A stretch of 9,849 nucleotides of DNA from CAYMUC01 sp964471865 (GTDB taxonomy: Bacteria; Actinomycetota; Acidimicrobiia; Acidimicrobiales; Ilumatobacteraceae): positions 1 through 9,849 of the forward strand of contig CAYYHU010000055.1 in NCBI GenBank assembly GCA_964471865.1, read 5' to 3'. The position numbers and the translations under genes were made by a program. Shown one piece after another: positions 1 through 7,485 of the stretch; within the stretch, counting starts at the first letter, position 1, and every line of letters begins with the position of its first letter. The notes beneath the pieces were generated by a model. It had not been told where the DNA came from and did no database searches. It saw nothing but the letters and a program-made list of their open reading frames with translations.

Positions 1-633
1 ACGTTCTTGGTCGAGTTAGACGGGGACGAGGACCCTCTCATCGTGTTGGAACGTCTCGGGTCGATGCCGTTGCCGCCATATCTGGGTCCAGTGGACATCG
101 CAGCGGAGCGCTACCAGACCGTCTATGCCAACCGCCCCGGCTCAGCAGCTGCGCCCACAGCGGGATTGCATCTCACCACCGGAGTCCTTGAACGTCTAGG
201 CGAGGTGGGCGTCGGTATCGAGCGGGTCGAACTCGTCGTCGGGCTCGACACGTTTCGGCCTCTCGACGCCGGAGATCCTCGCCAGCACCGGATCCACACC
301 GAGTCCTATGTGGTGGATCCAGAGGTGTTCGCTCGGATCCGTGATGCCCGGCGCGTCGTCGCGGTCGGCACCACGAGTGTGCGGGCCCTCGAAACCGTCG
401 CCCAGACCGGAGTCATGGCGGGACGCAGCGCGCTGTACATCCACCGGGGCTACGACTGGCAGGTCGTCGACGCCATGATGACCAATTTCCATCTGCCCCG
501 CACCACACTGCTTGTCATGATCGACGCGTTCATCGGATCGCGGTGGCGACGCCTCTATGACCATGGTCTCGCCTCGGGATACCGCTTTCTGTCATTCGGA
601 GATGCGATGCTGCTCGACCGATGCATCCCGTAA
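1..633 (+). CDS. queA: S-adenosylmethionine:tRNA ribosyltransferase-isomerase, 3' part (5' end outside window)
   Basis: QueA transfers and isomerises the ribosyl group of S-adenosylmethionine onto 7-aminomethyl-7-deazaguanine in tRNA, giving epoxyqueuosine; this is the step after Tgt in queuosine synthesis, in the cytoplasm. The reading frame is open from base 1, so the TTG at 7 is internal, not a start. About 210 residues are present of a family length near 340, so roughly the first third is missing. Visible family motifs in order: GSMPLPPYLG, ERYQTVYANRPGSAAAPTAG (about bases 106-165) followed by LHLT, GLDTFRPL, HRIHTESY, VAVGTTSVRALE, DAMMTNFHLPRTTLL and the C-terminal GYRFLSFGDAML. It ends with TAA at 631-633, overlapping the first codons of tgt by 13 bases, which suggests translational coupling. 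The identification is secure from motifs and the neighbour. Confidence 0.96.
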   Translation, partial: TFLVELDGDEDPLIVLERLGSMPLPPYLGPVDIAAERYQTVYANRPGSAAAPTAGLHLTTGVLERLGEVGVGIERVELVVGLDTFRPLDAGDPRQHRIHTESYVVDPEVFARIRDARRVVAVGTTSVRALETVAQTGVMAGRSALYIHRGYDWQVVDAMMTNFHLPRTTLLVMIDAFIGSRWRRLYDHGLASGYRFLSFGDAMLLDRCIP

Positions 634-1718
634 CCGTCGAGGTCCTCGCCCATCAGGGACGCGCTCGAGCCGCGGTCGCGACCACGGCGCGTGGCTCGTA
701 CACGACGCCGTGCTTCATGCCGGTTGGCACTCGGGGCGCCATCAAATATCTCAGCGCCGAGGATTACGAACGCCTTGGCGCCCAGATCGTGTTGGGCAAC
801 ACGTATCACTTGATGTTGCGACCGGGCGCTGAGACCGTGGCCCGGTTCGGAGGCTTGGGGGCTTTTGCCGGTTGGAAAGGCCTCACTCTCACCGATTCGG
901 GCGGTTACCAAGTGTTTTCGTTGTCGCCGGCCATCGACGACGACGGGGTCACCTTCACCAGTACTTATGACGGTTCCCGTCATCGGTTCACTCCCGAAAT
1001 CGCTGTTCACACCCAAGAACTGCTCGGCGCCGACATCCAGATGGTGCTCGACGTCTGTCCGCCTCTGCCGTCACCCCCTGAGACCGTGCGCCGCGCTGTG
1101 GAACGGACCGCGGCGTGGGCGGCGCGGGCTCGAGCAACACATCGCCGCGAGGACCAGGCCCTGTTCGGAATCGTTCAAGGCGGTGTCGATCCGGCGTTGC
1201 GGCGCGAAAGTGCCGAACGGACCCTCGAGATCGGTTTCGACGGGTATGGAATCGGCGGGTTGTCGGTGGGGGAGACCCGCGACGAGATGTTGCCTGCCCT
1301 CGACGCCGTGACCGCAGTGTTGCCTACCGATCGTCCCCGGTATCTGATGGGCGTGGGCGATCCGGCGTCCCTGGTGGAAGCGGTCGCGCTCGGGGTTGAT
1401 CAGTTCGATTGTGTGATGCAGAGTCGCCTCGGTCGCCACGGCACCGTGTTGACCTCCCAGGGTCGGTTGCAGTTGAAGAATCGCCAACATGCCGACAGCG
1501 ACGAACCTCTCGACTCGCAGTGTTCCTGCATGGTCTGCGCCCGCCACAGCCGCGGCTACCTCCGACATCTGCTCCAGGTGAAGGAACCCACCGTCGCCCG
1601 CTTGCTGACCTGGCACAACATCGCTTGGACGCTGGACTTGATGACGCGCATGCGCGCGGCCATTCAGGACGGCACCTTCGAGACGTTACGGCGCGACGTT
1701 CTCGCTGTGTGGGGCTGA
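621..1718 (+). CDS. tgt: Queuine/preQ1 tRNA-guanine transglycosylase
   Basis: Tgt exchanges guanine-34 in the anticodon of Asp, Asn, His and Tyr tRNAs for the queuosine precursor preQ1. The protein has 365 residues, full length for the bacterial family. Visible sites: FMPVGTRGAIKYL (32-44), substrate-pocket loop TDSGGYQVFSL with Asp92 and Tyr96, LDVCPP with Asp144 and Cys146, GIVQGG (183-188), GYGIGGLSVGE (208-218), YLMGVGDP (241-248), the presumed nucleophile Asp263 in FDCV, and a zinc site of Cys301, Cys303, Cys306 and His332. The segment after the nucleophile reads MQSRLGRHG where the family usually has a Pro-Thr-Arg triplet. The ATG lies inside the queA 3' end; the nearest GGAG (598-601) is too far upstream to act as an ordinary ribosome site, so coupled re-initiation is likely. 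It is the second gene of a queA-tgt pair. Confidence 0.97.
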   Translation: MHPVTVEVLAHQGRARAAVATTARGSYTTPCFMPVGTRGAIKYLSAEDYERLGAQIVLGNTYHLMLRPGAETVARFGGLGAFAGWKGLTLTDSGGYQVFSLSPAIDDDGVTFTSTYDGSRHRFTPEIAVHTQELLGADIQMVLDVCPPLPSPPETVRRAVERTAAWAARARATHRREDQALFGIVQGGVDPALRRESAERTLEIGFDGYGIGGLSVGETRDEMLPALDAVTAVLPTDRPRYLMGVGDPASLVEAVALGVDQFDCVMQSRLGRHGTVLTSQGRLQLKNRQHADSDEPLDSQCSCMVCARHSRGYLRHLLQVKEPTVARLLTWHNIAWTLDLMTRMRAAIQDGTFETLRRDVLAVWG

Positions 1719-1740
1719 GTCGAACCCGACCACCTCGGGA

Positions 1741-1766
1741 TGGGAACCGCCGCGAGCGGGGTCCCA
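1741..1766 (+). other. Bulged stem-loop, possible terminator without T-tract
   Basis: TGGGA at 1741-1745 pairs with TCCCA at 1762-1766; inside it CC, CC and G at 1747-1752 pair with 1757-1761, leaving A1746 and G1749 as bulges and a CGAG loop. Ten mostly G-C pairs lie 22 bases after the tgt stop. The position suits a terminator or a 3'-end stabiliser of the queA-tgt message, but the following bases (GTGGATAG) are not T-rich. The function is inferred. Confidence 0.35.
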
Positions 1767-1783
1767 GTGGATAGTGTCAACGG

Positions 1784-1810
1784 ACGTCAGAACGCACTCG
1801 TGACGTGCGT
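1784..1810 (+). repeat. Overlapping alternative inverted repeats upstream of yajC
   Basis: ACGTCA (1784-1789) is the reverse complement of TGACGT (1801-1806), and ACGCAC (1792-1797) is the reverse complement of GTGCGT (1805-1810). The two right arms share bases 1805-1806, so only one full hairpin can form at a time. The element ends 29 bases before the proposed yajC start. It may be an operator, an RNA switch-like structure, or chance in G+C-rich sequence. Confidence 0.3.
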
Positions 1811-1828
1811 GGTCCCCCGATCTCGAGC

Positions 1829-1833
1829 AGGTG
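1829..1833 (+). promoter_or_regulatory. Ribosome binding site that sets the yajC start
   Basis: AGGTG lies six bases before GTG 1840. The other in-frame GTG, at 1831, is inside this element and has only a weak purine stretch (GAGCAG) directly before it, so 1840 is preferred. Confidence 0.55.
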
Positions 1834-1839
1834 CCGCCC

Positions 1840-2184
1840 GTGAACCCCACGATCCTCATCGCCCAGGAATCCGAGTCGTCGAGCGGTGGAGGGGCGTTCC
1901 AGCTCGTCTTCTTCGCTTTGATCTTCGTGGCGATGTACTTCTTGTTGATCCGGCCCCAGCGTCGCCGGATGCGCGAAGCCCAAGCGCTGCAGTCCAGCAT
2001 CACCGAAGGTGACGAGGTGTTGTTGTCCTCGGGGATGTACGGGTTCGTCAACGCGATCGAAGGTGACGTGTTGTGGCTCGACATCGCTGAGGGGGTCGAG
2101 ATCCGGGTGGCACGATCCTCGGTCGCTCGACGCGTGACCCCCGTCGAAGCTGCGGCCAATCCGAGTGAACCCGACGGGGAGTGA
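1840..2184 (+). CDS. yajC: Preprotein translocase accessory subunit YajC
   Basis: YajC is a small inner-membrane protein that associates with SecD-SecF and SecYEG during protein export. The product is 114 residues from GTG 1840 (117 from GTG 1831). After a short N-terminal segment there is one hydrophobic helix (roughly FQLVFFALIFVAMYFLLI), then the family hallmark RPQRRRMRE, then a cytoplasmic domain with ITEGDEVLLSSGMYGFVNAI and a valine-rich strand ending in a polar tail. The fold order and the RPQ motif are typical of YajC. GTG 1840 is chosen because AGGTG lies six bases upstream. secD begins three bases after its TGA stop, so the two are co-transcribed and probably co-translated. Confidence 0.93.
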   Translation: MNPTILIAQESESSSGGGAFQLVFFALIFVAMYFLLIRPQRRRMREAQALQSSITEGDEVLLSSGMYGFVNAIEGDVLWLDIAEGVEIRVARSSVARRVTPVEAAANPSEPDGE

Positions 2185-2187
2185 TCG

Positions 2188-3543
2188 GTGCGGTCCAAAC
2201 TGCTGAGCGCCCTGTGGGGGGTGGTGATGGTCGCCGTCTTTGGTGTCGTCGCCAACCTGATCGCCGGGAACACTCCGAACTTGGGTCTCGACCTGCGCGG
2301 CGGAGCCTCGGTCACTCTCGAGCCCCGCGGTGAGGCCACCGACGGCGCGTTGGATGTGGCGGTGGACATCATTCGTCAACGTGTCGACTCCCTCGGTGTC
2401 GCCGAACCCGAGATCGTGCGTCAGGGGTCGACCATCGTGGTCAACCTGCCCGGCGTCGAAGATCAGCAACGAGCCCTCGATCTCGTCGCGGTGACGGGCA
2501 AGGTGTTGTTGCGTCCCGTTCTCGACATCCAACCGGGTGGGGCGGCGGTTCTCGTCGATACCGAGCCCAGCGATCCTGCGGCGCAGGTGACCTTGCCCGA
2601 TGGTGACGGCAATGCCTATGTGACCGGTCCGTCTCTCGCCACGGGCGAAGTGCTCTCCAACAATGCCCGAGCCGACATTCTCAATGGTGAATGGCTCGTC
2701 ATCGTCGGTTTGCGATCGGGGGCTGCGGGTGAGGACCAGTGGAACGCGGCTGCGGCCCAGTGCTACTCGGCGACTCCGATTTGTCCGACCCGTCAGTTGG
2801 CGATCGTGCTCGACGACGAGGTCGTCTCCGCTCCGGTGGTGCAAACCCCGTCGTTCTCGGGCGAAGTCCAAATCACTGGCGGTTTCACCGAAACCGAAGC
2901 GCGAGATCTCGCGAAGATCCTCGAATTCGGTGCTGTTCCCGTCGATTTCGACACTCCCACGGCCCAGACCGTCTCTGCGACGCTCGGTTCGGAATCCCTG
3001 CGGGCCGCGATCATCGCTGGCCTCGTGGGAATCGGTGTCGTGCTGATCTATCTCGCTGCGTTGTACCGGTTGATGGCCCTTGTGGTCGCGGGTGGCCTCG
3101 TGGTGTTCGGCATGTTGAACTGGGCGGTCATCGCGCTGTTGTCGGCGACGAACGGTCTCGCTCTCACCTTGGCGGGAGCGACGGGCATCATCGTGTCGAT
3201 CGTTATCGCAGTCGACTCCTACATCGTCTATTTCGAACGGATGAAAGAAGAGATGCGTGAGGGGCGCAGTCTGCGCAGCGCCGCCAACCGCGGATTCCAG
3301 GCCGCGTGGCGCACGATCATGATCGCCAACATCGCATCCCTGCTCGGCTCCGCGATCCTGTGGTATCTCACCGTGGGTTCCGTGCGAGGCTTCGCCTTCT
3401 TCTTGGGTCTGGCGACCCTGTGCAACATGGCCGCCACCTACTTCTTCATCCGCCCGGCGGTGCAACTACTCGTCGCATCGCCCAAAGCGGCCACGGGACG
3501 ACTGTTGTCGGTGGTCCCCGTCGGAGCGGAGGTGAACTCATGA
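2188..3543 (+). CDS. secD: Protein translocase subunit SecD
   Basis: SecD works with SecF as a proton-driven RND-family machine that pulls or releases exported proteins on the outer side of the membrane. The 451-residue protein has a first membrane helix at about 7-26, the conserved GLDLRGG at 33-39, a large extracytoplasmic domain to about 268 (with QLAIVLDDEVVSAPVV at 203-218 and ITGGFTETEARDLAKIL at 229-245), then five further helices at about 271-291, 296-318, 322-345, 372-394 and 398-425. The charged helix-4 motif is AVDSYIVYFER with Asp343, the position implicated in proton transfer; the Ser-Tyr variant matches actinobacterial SecD. It is shorter than E. coli SecD (about 615 residues), as usual outside proteobacteria. 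Cys192 and Cys199 lie in the external domain. GTG 2188 has GGGGAG six bases upstream. Confidence 0.96.
   Translation: MRSKLLSALWGVVMVAVFGVVANLIAGNTPNLGLDLRGGASVTLEPRGEATDGALDVAVDIIRQRVDSLGVAEPEIVRQGSTIVVNLPGVEDQQRALDLVAVTGKVLLRPVLDIQPGGAAVLVDTEPSDPAAQVTLPDGDGNAYVTGPSLATGEVLSNNARADILNGEWLVIVGLRSGAAGEDQWNAAAAQCYSATPICPTRQLAIVLDDEVVSAPVVQTPSFSGEVQITGGFTETEARDLAKILEFGAVPVDFDTPTAQTVSATLGSESLRAAIIAGLVGIGVVLIYLAALYRLMALVVAGGLVVFGMLNWAVIALLSATNGLALTLAGATGIIVSIVIAVDSYIVYFERMKEEMREGRSLRSAANRGFQAAWRTIMIANIASLLGSAILWYLTVGSVRGFAFFLGLATLCNMAATYFFIRPAVQLLVASPKAATGRLLSVVPVGAEVNS
3528..3535 (+). promoter_or_regulatory. Strong Shine-Dalgarno for secF
   Basis: GGAGGTGA lies inside the last codons of secD, ending four bases before ATG 3540. 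It is the best ribosome site in the window and fixes the secF start at 3540, although the frame is open far upstream. Confidence 0.75.
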
Positions 3544-4733
3544 GCGGTTCACGACCCGGAGCGCTGTCTCGACTCGTGGCCGGACGCACCCAGATCGATT
3601 TCATCGGTTGGCGGCGACGGGCGTTCATCACCACGGCTGCGGTTCTTCTCGTGGCGATCGCGTCGTTGTTGGCCCGAGGACTGAACCTGGGTATCGATTT
3701 CGAAGGCGGAGTCGTCTGGGAGGTCCCATCGGGACAGATGACCGTCGAGGATGCTCGTGGGGTCCTGGACGCGAATGGACTCGACGGCTCCTCGGCCAAA
3801 GTCCAGACCTTGTCGGGTGGCGGTGAAGACCGGATCCGCGTCCAAGTCGCCGATCAGACCGATCAGATACGCATCGATGTGCGTCAAGCCCTCGCCGACG
3901 CGGCTGCGGTTCCCGTCGACGAGGTCAGCGTCGAATCGGTCTCGGCGTCATGGGGACGCTCGATCACCGAGAAAGCGATCCGAGCCCTCGTGGTGTTCTT
4001 CGTGATCTTGACCGTGTTCATCGCGTGGCGCTTCGAATGGAAAATGGCTGTGGCCGCTCTCGCCGCGATCGCGCATGACGTGTTGGTCACCGTCGGGGTG
4101 TACTCCCTCATCGGGTTCGAAGTATCCCCGGCCACCGTGGTGGCGTTCTTGACCATCTTGGGATATTCGCTCTACGACACGATCGTGGTGTTCGACAAGG
4201 TGCGAGAAACCGATGAGCGGTTCTCGGGGTCTCGCGTGCCGTATGCCGACGGTGTCAACGTGGCGTTGAACCAGGTGTTGTTCCGCTCGGTCAACACGAC
4301 CGTGACGACCTTGGTTCCGGTGGTGTCGTTGTTGATCGTGGGCTCTCAGATCATGGGGGCGATCGCACTGCGGGACTTCGCTGTGGCATTGACGATCGGG
4401 TTGATGGCGGGCACGTACTCCTCGATCGTGGTGGCAGCGCCATTGTTGAGCGTGCTCAAAGAACGCGAACCCCGCTATCGCTCGCTGCGGGGATCCCACG
4501 CGACCGGTGACGCACTGGGAGCGTTGATGGCTGGTGGCCCGGGAGCTCTCAAGCACGAACAGATCCGCAGCACCCGTCGATCGGCCCCAGCGCGAGCCGG
4601 ATCGGAGCGATCCGATGACGTCGACACCTCCCAGGACAGTGATGTCTCGACCCCGGCGGCACCGACGGGACCTCGTGACGCGACTGCTGTGCTCACCCAT
4701 CCACCGCGGCCTCGTAAGAAGCGGCGGCGCTGA
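3540..4733 (+). CDS. secF: Protein translocase subunit SecF
   Basis: SecF is the partner of SecD in the membrane-embedded, proton-driven export complex. The product has 397 residues. Helix 1 is at about 28-46, followed by the family motif GIDFEGG at 51-57, an external domain to about 140, and helices at about 145-163, 169-192, 197-219, 247-268 and 273-305. Characteristic segments are AHDVLVTVGVYSL, TILGYSLYDTIVVFDKVRE (205-223) and RSVNTTVTTLVPV. A hydrophilic C-terminal tail of about 90 residues ends in the very basic PRPRKKRRR, presumably cytoplasmic. The start overlaps the secD stop as ATGA and has a strong ribosome site, so secD and secF are coupled. The open frame extends back to 3306 inside secD, but that extension has no SecF similarity and would replace the expected N-terminus. 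Confidence 0.96.
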   Translation: MSGSRPGALSRLVAGRTQIDFIGWRRRAFITTAAVLLVAIASLLARGLNLGIDFEGGVVWEVPSGQMTVEDARGVLDANGLDGSSAKVQTLSGGGEDRIRVQVADQTDQIRIDVRQALADAAAVPVDEVSVESVSASWGRSITEKAIRALVVFFVILTVFIAWRFEWKMAVAALAAIAHDVLVTVGVYSLIGFEVSPATVVAFLTILGYSLYDTIVVFDKVRETDERFSGSRVPYADGVNVALNQVLFRSVNTTVTTLVPVVSLLIVGSQIMGAIALRDFAVALTIGLMAGTYSSIVVAAPLLSVLKEREPRYRSLRGSHATGDALGALMAGGPGALKHEQIRSTRRSAPARAGSERSDDVDTSQDSDVSTPAAPTGPRDATAVLTHPPRPRKKRRR

Positions 4734-4736
4734 CGG

Positions 4737-4742
4737 TAGATT
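4737..4742 (+). promoter_or_regulatory. Candidate -10 box for a leaderless apt transcript
   Basis: TAGATT fits the actinobacterial TANNNT pattern and ends six bases before the A of the apt ATG, the spacing expected if transcription starts at the start codon. No -35 hexamer is recognisable 16-18 bases upstream. The overlapping GGTAGA could instead be a poor ribosome site. Inferred only. Confidence 0.3.
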
Positions 4743-4748
4743 TCGGCC

Positions 4749-5270
4749 ATGACGCCTGCCTGGCTCGCCGATCACGTCCGGGCGATTCCCGACTACCCCC
4801 AACCCGGGGTCACGTTCCGGGACATCACCCCCTTGGTCGGCGCCCCAGGACCGTTGGCCGAGATCGTCGAGGATCTCGCCGGAGCCTTTGCTGACTCTGG
4901 TGTGACCCGGGTGATCGGGATCGAAGCCCGAGGATTCATCGTGGCTGCACCCGTGGCCGTGGCTCTCGGAGCCGGGTTCATACCGGTGCGTAAGCCGGGC
5001 AAATTGCCCTGGGCGGTGGTGCGCGAAGAGTACGAACTCGAATACGGCACCGACACCCTCGAGATGCACCGCGATGCGATTCATCCCGGTGAGCGCATCC
5101 TCATCATCGACGATGTCTTGGCCACCGGTGGGACCGCGGCGGCGACATGTCGTCTGGTCGAAACCCTCGATGGGATCGTCGTGGGAGTGGGCATCGTGCT
5201 CGAACTCGAAGCCCTCGGCGGACGGCAACGACTCGAAGGTCGCCATGTCCACAGCCTGGCGGTGATCTGA
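4749..5270 (+). CDS. apt: Adenine phosphoribosyltransferase
   Basis: Apt salvages free adenine by joining it to PRPP, giving AMP and pyrophosphate, in the cytoplasm. At 173 residues it is full length. Motifs in order: FRDITPL (23-29), GIEARGFI (57-64), VRKPGKLP (80-87), YELEYGTDTLEMH (95-107), and the PRPP-binding loop ILIIDDVLATGGTA (117-130) with the acidic pair Asp121-Asp122, followed by LGGRQRL (156-162). The 5' end lies 15 bases after secF and relA starts 7 bases after its stop. The secF-apt-relA order is common in actinobacteria. Coupling purine salvage with (p)ppGpp synthesis makes sense because ppGpp alters purine nucleotide pools; that functional link is inference from position. No strong Shine-Dalgarno precedes the ATG. 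Confidence 0.97.
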   Translation: MTPAWLADHVRAIPDYPQPGVTFRDITPLVGAPGPLAEIVEDLAGAFADSGVTRVIGIEARGFIVAAPVAVALGAGFIPVRKPGKLPWAVVREEYELEYGTDTLEMHRDAIHPGERILIIDDVLATGGTAAATCRLVETLDGIVVGVGIVLELEALGGRQRLEGRHVHSLAVI

Positions 5271-5277
5271 GGGCGCC

Positions 5278-7479
5278 ATGGCGACCGTGGACCGAGTCCT
5301 GCCCTGGCGCCGACATCAGGCTGCTCCCACCGGTGAACTCGCGCCGATCCTCGCCGCCTACAAGAAGCGTCATCCTCGGTCCTCCACCGACATGGTGACC
5401 CGGGCGTACGACATGGCTCGCGCCGCACATCAACATCAACAGCGGTCCTCGGGCGAGTCCTACATCAACCATCCGATGTCGGTGGCCCGCATCGTCGCCG
5501 AGATCGGCCTCGACGAGATCTCACTCGCCGCCGCGTTGTTGCACGACGCGGTCGAGGACACCGAGATCACCGTGTCCGATGTCGAACGGGCCTTCGGACC
5601 CGAGGTGGCGTCCATCGTGGATGGGGTCACGAAGCTCGAACGCCTCGAGTTCGACTCCAAAGAAGCCCAACAGGCGGCCACGATGCGCAAAATGCTCGTC
5701 GCGATGGCCAAGGACCTGCGGGTCCTGATCATCAAGCTCGCCGATCGGCTTCACAACATGCGCACGATCGCTGGGCGGCCCCTCGACAAACAACGCCGGG
5801 TGGCGCAGGAAACCCTCGACATCTACGCTCCGCTGGCTCATCGCCTCGGCATGGAGGAGATGAAGCAGCAACTCGAGGATCTCGCCTTTGCGAGTCTGCA
5901 TCCCAAACGGTATGCGGAGCTTGACCAGCTCGTCTCCCAGCGGGCTCCTGAACGCGACCTGTATGTCGCTCGGGCGGTGGCCGAGGTCCAAGGCCGCCTC
6001 GCCGAGCTCGGGATCGAAGCCGATGTCACCGGACGCGGAAAGCATCTGTGGAGCATCTACGACAAGATGATCCAAAAGGGCCGAGAATTCGACGAGATCT
6101 TCGACCTGATCGCCTTGCGGGTGATCGTTGGATCGGTCAAGGACTGCTACGCGGCGTTGGGTTCGATTCACGGCCGCTGGACGCCGGTGCTCGGGCGGTT
6201 CAAGGACTACATCGCGATGCCCAAGTTCAACCTGTACCAGTCGCTGCACACCACGGTGATCGGGCCCCAGGGCAAACCCATCGAAGTGCAGATCCGCACC
6301 CGCGAAATGCATCAGCGCGCCGAATGGGGAGTGGCAGCGCACTGGGCGTACAAGGACGCGACCGGCGCGCCCGATATGGACTGGTTGCATCGGATCATCG
6401 ACTGGCAGGCCGAGGTCGCCGATCCCGCCCAGTTCATGGAGAGCCTGCGGATCGACCTCGAACAAGATGAGGTGTTCGTGTTCACCCCCAAGGGCAAGGT
6501 GATCACACTTCCGGTGTCGTCGACGCCGATCGATTTCGCGTACGCCGTGCATACCGAGGTCGGTCACGCCTGTATCGGAGCTCGCGTCAACGGCCGACTC
6601 GTCGCGCTGGATCAAGAACTGCGATCCGGTGACACCTGTGAGATCTTCACCTCCAAAGTCGAAGGCGCCGGTCCCTCTCAGGACTGGTTGAAGTTCGCCG
6701 CGTCGAACCGGGCCCGGTCCCGTATTCGCCAGTGGTTCAGCCGGGAACGACGCGAGGACATGATCGACGCCGGGCGAGAGGACCTCACCAAGGCGCTACG
6801 CCGCGAGCAGGTGCCGGTCTCGGCGACCTTTGAAAGCGACGAACTCGGCAGTATTGCCGAGGCGATGGGCTTCACCGATGTCGACGGTTTGCTCGCGGCG
6901 ATCGGAGAACATCAGATCACCTCTGCGGCGGTGGTCGGACGGATTCTGCGCAGCGGTGAGGATGCGGACGAGGATCTGCCCTCGGCACTGCGCCCGCGTC
7001 GATCCCGAAGCGACGACGGTTCGGTCGGAGTGCATGTCGACGGCCTCGACGACGTGCTCGTGCGGTTGTCCAAATGCTGCACACCTGTACCGGGCGACGA
7101 GATCATCGGTTTCGTCACCCGGGGACGGGGCGTCAGCGTGCACCGATCGGACTGCGCCAATGCCGCCGGCCTGGCCTCCGATGCTGCGGCGCGCATGATC
7201 GAAGTCGAATGGAACCAGACCGGTGGGGGGACCTATCGAGCCGGGGTCGAGGTCGTGGCACTCGACCGGTCACGCCTGCTGCGCGATGTCGCCAACGCGT
7301 TGGCCGATCATCATGTGAACATCGTCTCGTGCACCACGCATACGGGCAGTGATCGCGTCGCCAAGATGCGCTTCGAGTTCGAATTAGGTGATACCCGATC
7401 GCTGGACGCCGTGGTGCGCACGATCAAGGGAATCGGCGGGGTGTACGACGCGTATCGATTGGTGCCGGGGCACAGCTGA
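5278..7479 (+). CDS. relA: Bifunctional (p)ppGpp synthetase/hydrolase (long RSH, Rel type)
   Basis: This stringent-response enzyme makes (p)ppGpp from ATP and GDP/GTP on starved ribosomes and also degrades it. The 733-residue protein has all domains of a long RSH. The HD hydrolase domain (about 40-195) keeps His65, the HDxxED motif (His89, Asp90, Glu93, Asp94) and Asp156. The synthetase domain (about 230-360) keeps Asp276 in FDLIALR, RFKD at 307-310, YQSLHTTV and Glu336 in IEVQIRT. RFKD is the RxKD form of bifunctional enzymes rather than the ExDD form of E. coli RelA. Next come a TGS domain (about 397-460), a helical region, a zinc-finger-type domain (Cys600-Cys601, His622, Cys626) and a C-terminal ACT domain (about 653-730). 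Both activities should be intact. GAGGG (5269-5273) sits four bases before the ATG and overlaps the apt stop, consistent with coupling. Confidence 0.97.
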   Translation: MATVDRVLPWRRHQAAPTGELAPILAAYKKRHPRSSTDMVTRAYDMARAAHQHQQRSSGESYINHPMSVARIVAEIGLDEISLAAALLHDAVEDTEITVSDVERAFGPEVASIVDGVTKLERLEFDSKEAQQAATMRKMLVAMAKDLRVLIIKLADRLHNMRTIAGRPLDKQRRVAQETLDIYAPLAHRLGMEEMKQQLEDLAFASLHPKRYAELDQLVSQRAPERDLYVARAVAEVQGRLAELGIEADVTGRGKHLWSIYDKMIQKGREFDEIFDLIALRVIVGSVKDCYAALGSIHGRWTPVLGRFKDYIAMPKFNLYQSLHTTVIGPQGKPIEVQIRTREMHQRAEWGVAAHWAYKDATGAPDMDWLHRIIDWQAEVADPAQFMESLRIDLEQDEVFVFTPKGKVITLPVSSTPIDFAYAVHTEVGHACIGARVNGRLVALDQELRSGDTCEIFTSKVEGAGPSQDWLKFAASNRARSRIRQWFSRERREDMIDAGREDLTKALRREQVPVSATFESDELGSIAEAMGFTDVDGLLAAIGEHQITSAAVVGRILRSGEDADEDLPSALRPRRSRSDDGSVGVHVDGLDDVLVRLSKCCTPVPGDEIIGFVTRGRGVSVHRSDCANAAGLASDAAARMIEVEWNQTGGGTYRAGVEVVALDRSRLLRDVANALADHHVNIVSCTTHTGSDRVAKMRFEFELGDTRSLDAVVRTIKGIGGVYDAYRLVPGHS

Positions 7480-7485
7480 CCTGGG

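Larger units (their letters stand above)
1719..1839 (+). other. tgt-yajC intergenic region with tandem stem-loops
   Basis: These 121 bases hold no gene. Three inverted repeats follow one another: CCCGA/TCGGG (1725-1739, 5-base loop), a 10-pair bulged stem at 1741-1766, and two overlapping alternatives at 1784-1810. None is followed by a T-run, so a classical intrinsic terminator is not supported. A TAGTGT at 1772-1777 could be a poor actinobacterial -10 box, but no -35 hexamer sits 16-18 bases upstream. The region separates the queuosine pair from the Sec genes and could carry termination, attenuation or mRNA-processing structure. Confidence 0.5.

Noticed and set aside
1719..1839. preQ1 riboswitch near tgt
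   Set aside because: It would be expected upstream of queuosine genes, while this gap lies after tgt and before yajC; the small preQ1 aptamer pattern is not visible.
1777..3465. 562-codon open frame on the minus strand opposite yajC and secD
   Set aside because: It mirrors the codon structure of a G+C-rich gene; its product is rich in His, Arg, Asp and Gly without any recognisable domain, and secD fully explains the region.
3306..3539. Upstream extension of secF inside secD
   Set aside because: The stretch is Arg/His/Gly-rich without SecF similarity, and ATG 3540 has a strong ribosome site and the expected N-terminus.
3948..5279. 443-codon open frame on the minus strand across secF and apt
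   Set aside because: It crosses two secure genes and their junction, has no recognisable motifs and has the composition of a shadow frame.
5521..6615. 364-codon open frame on the minus strand opposite relA
   Set aside because: It lies opposite the conserved HD and synthetase domains and has no family motif; it is a shadow of relA codon usage.
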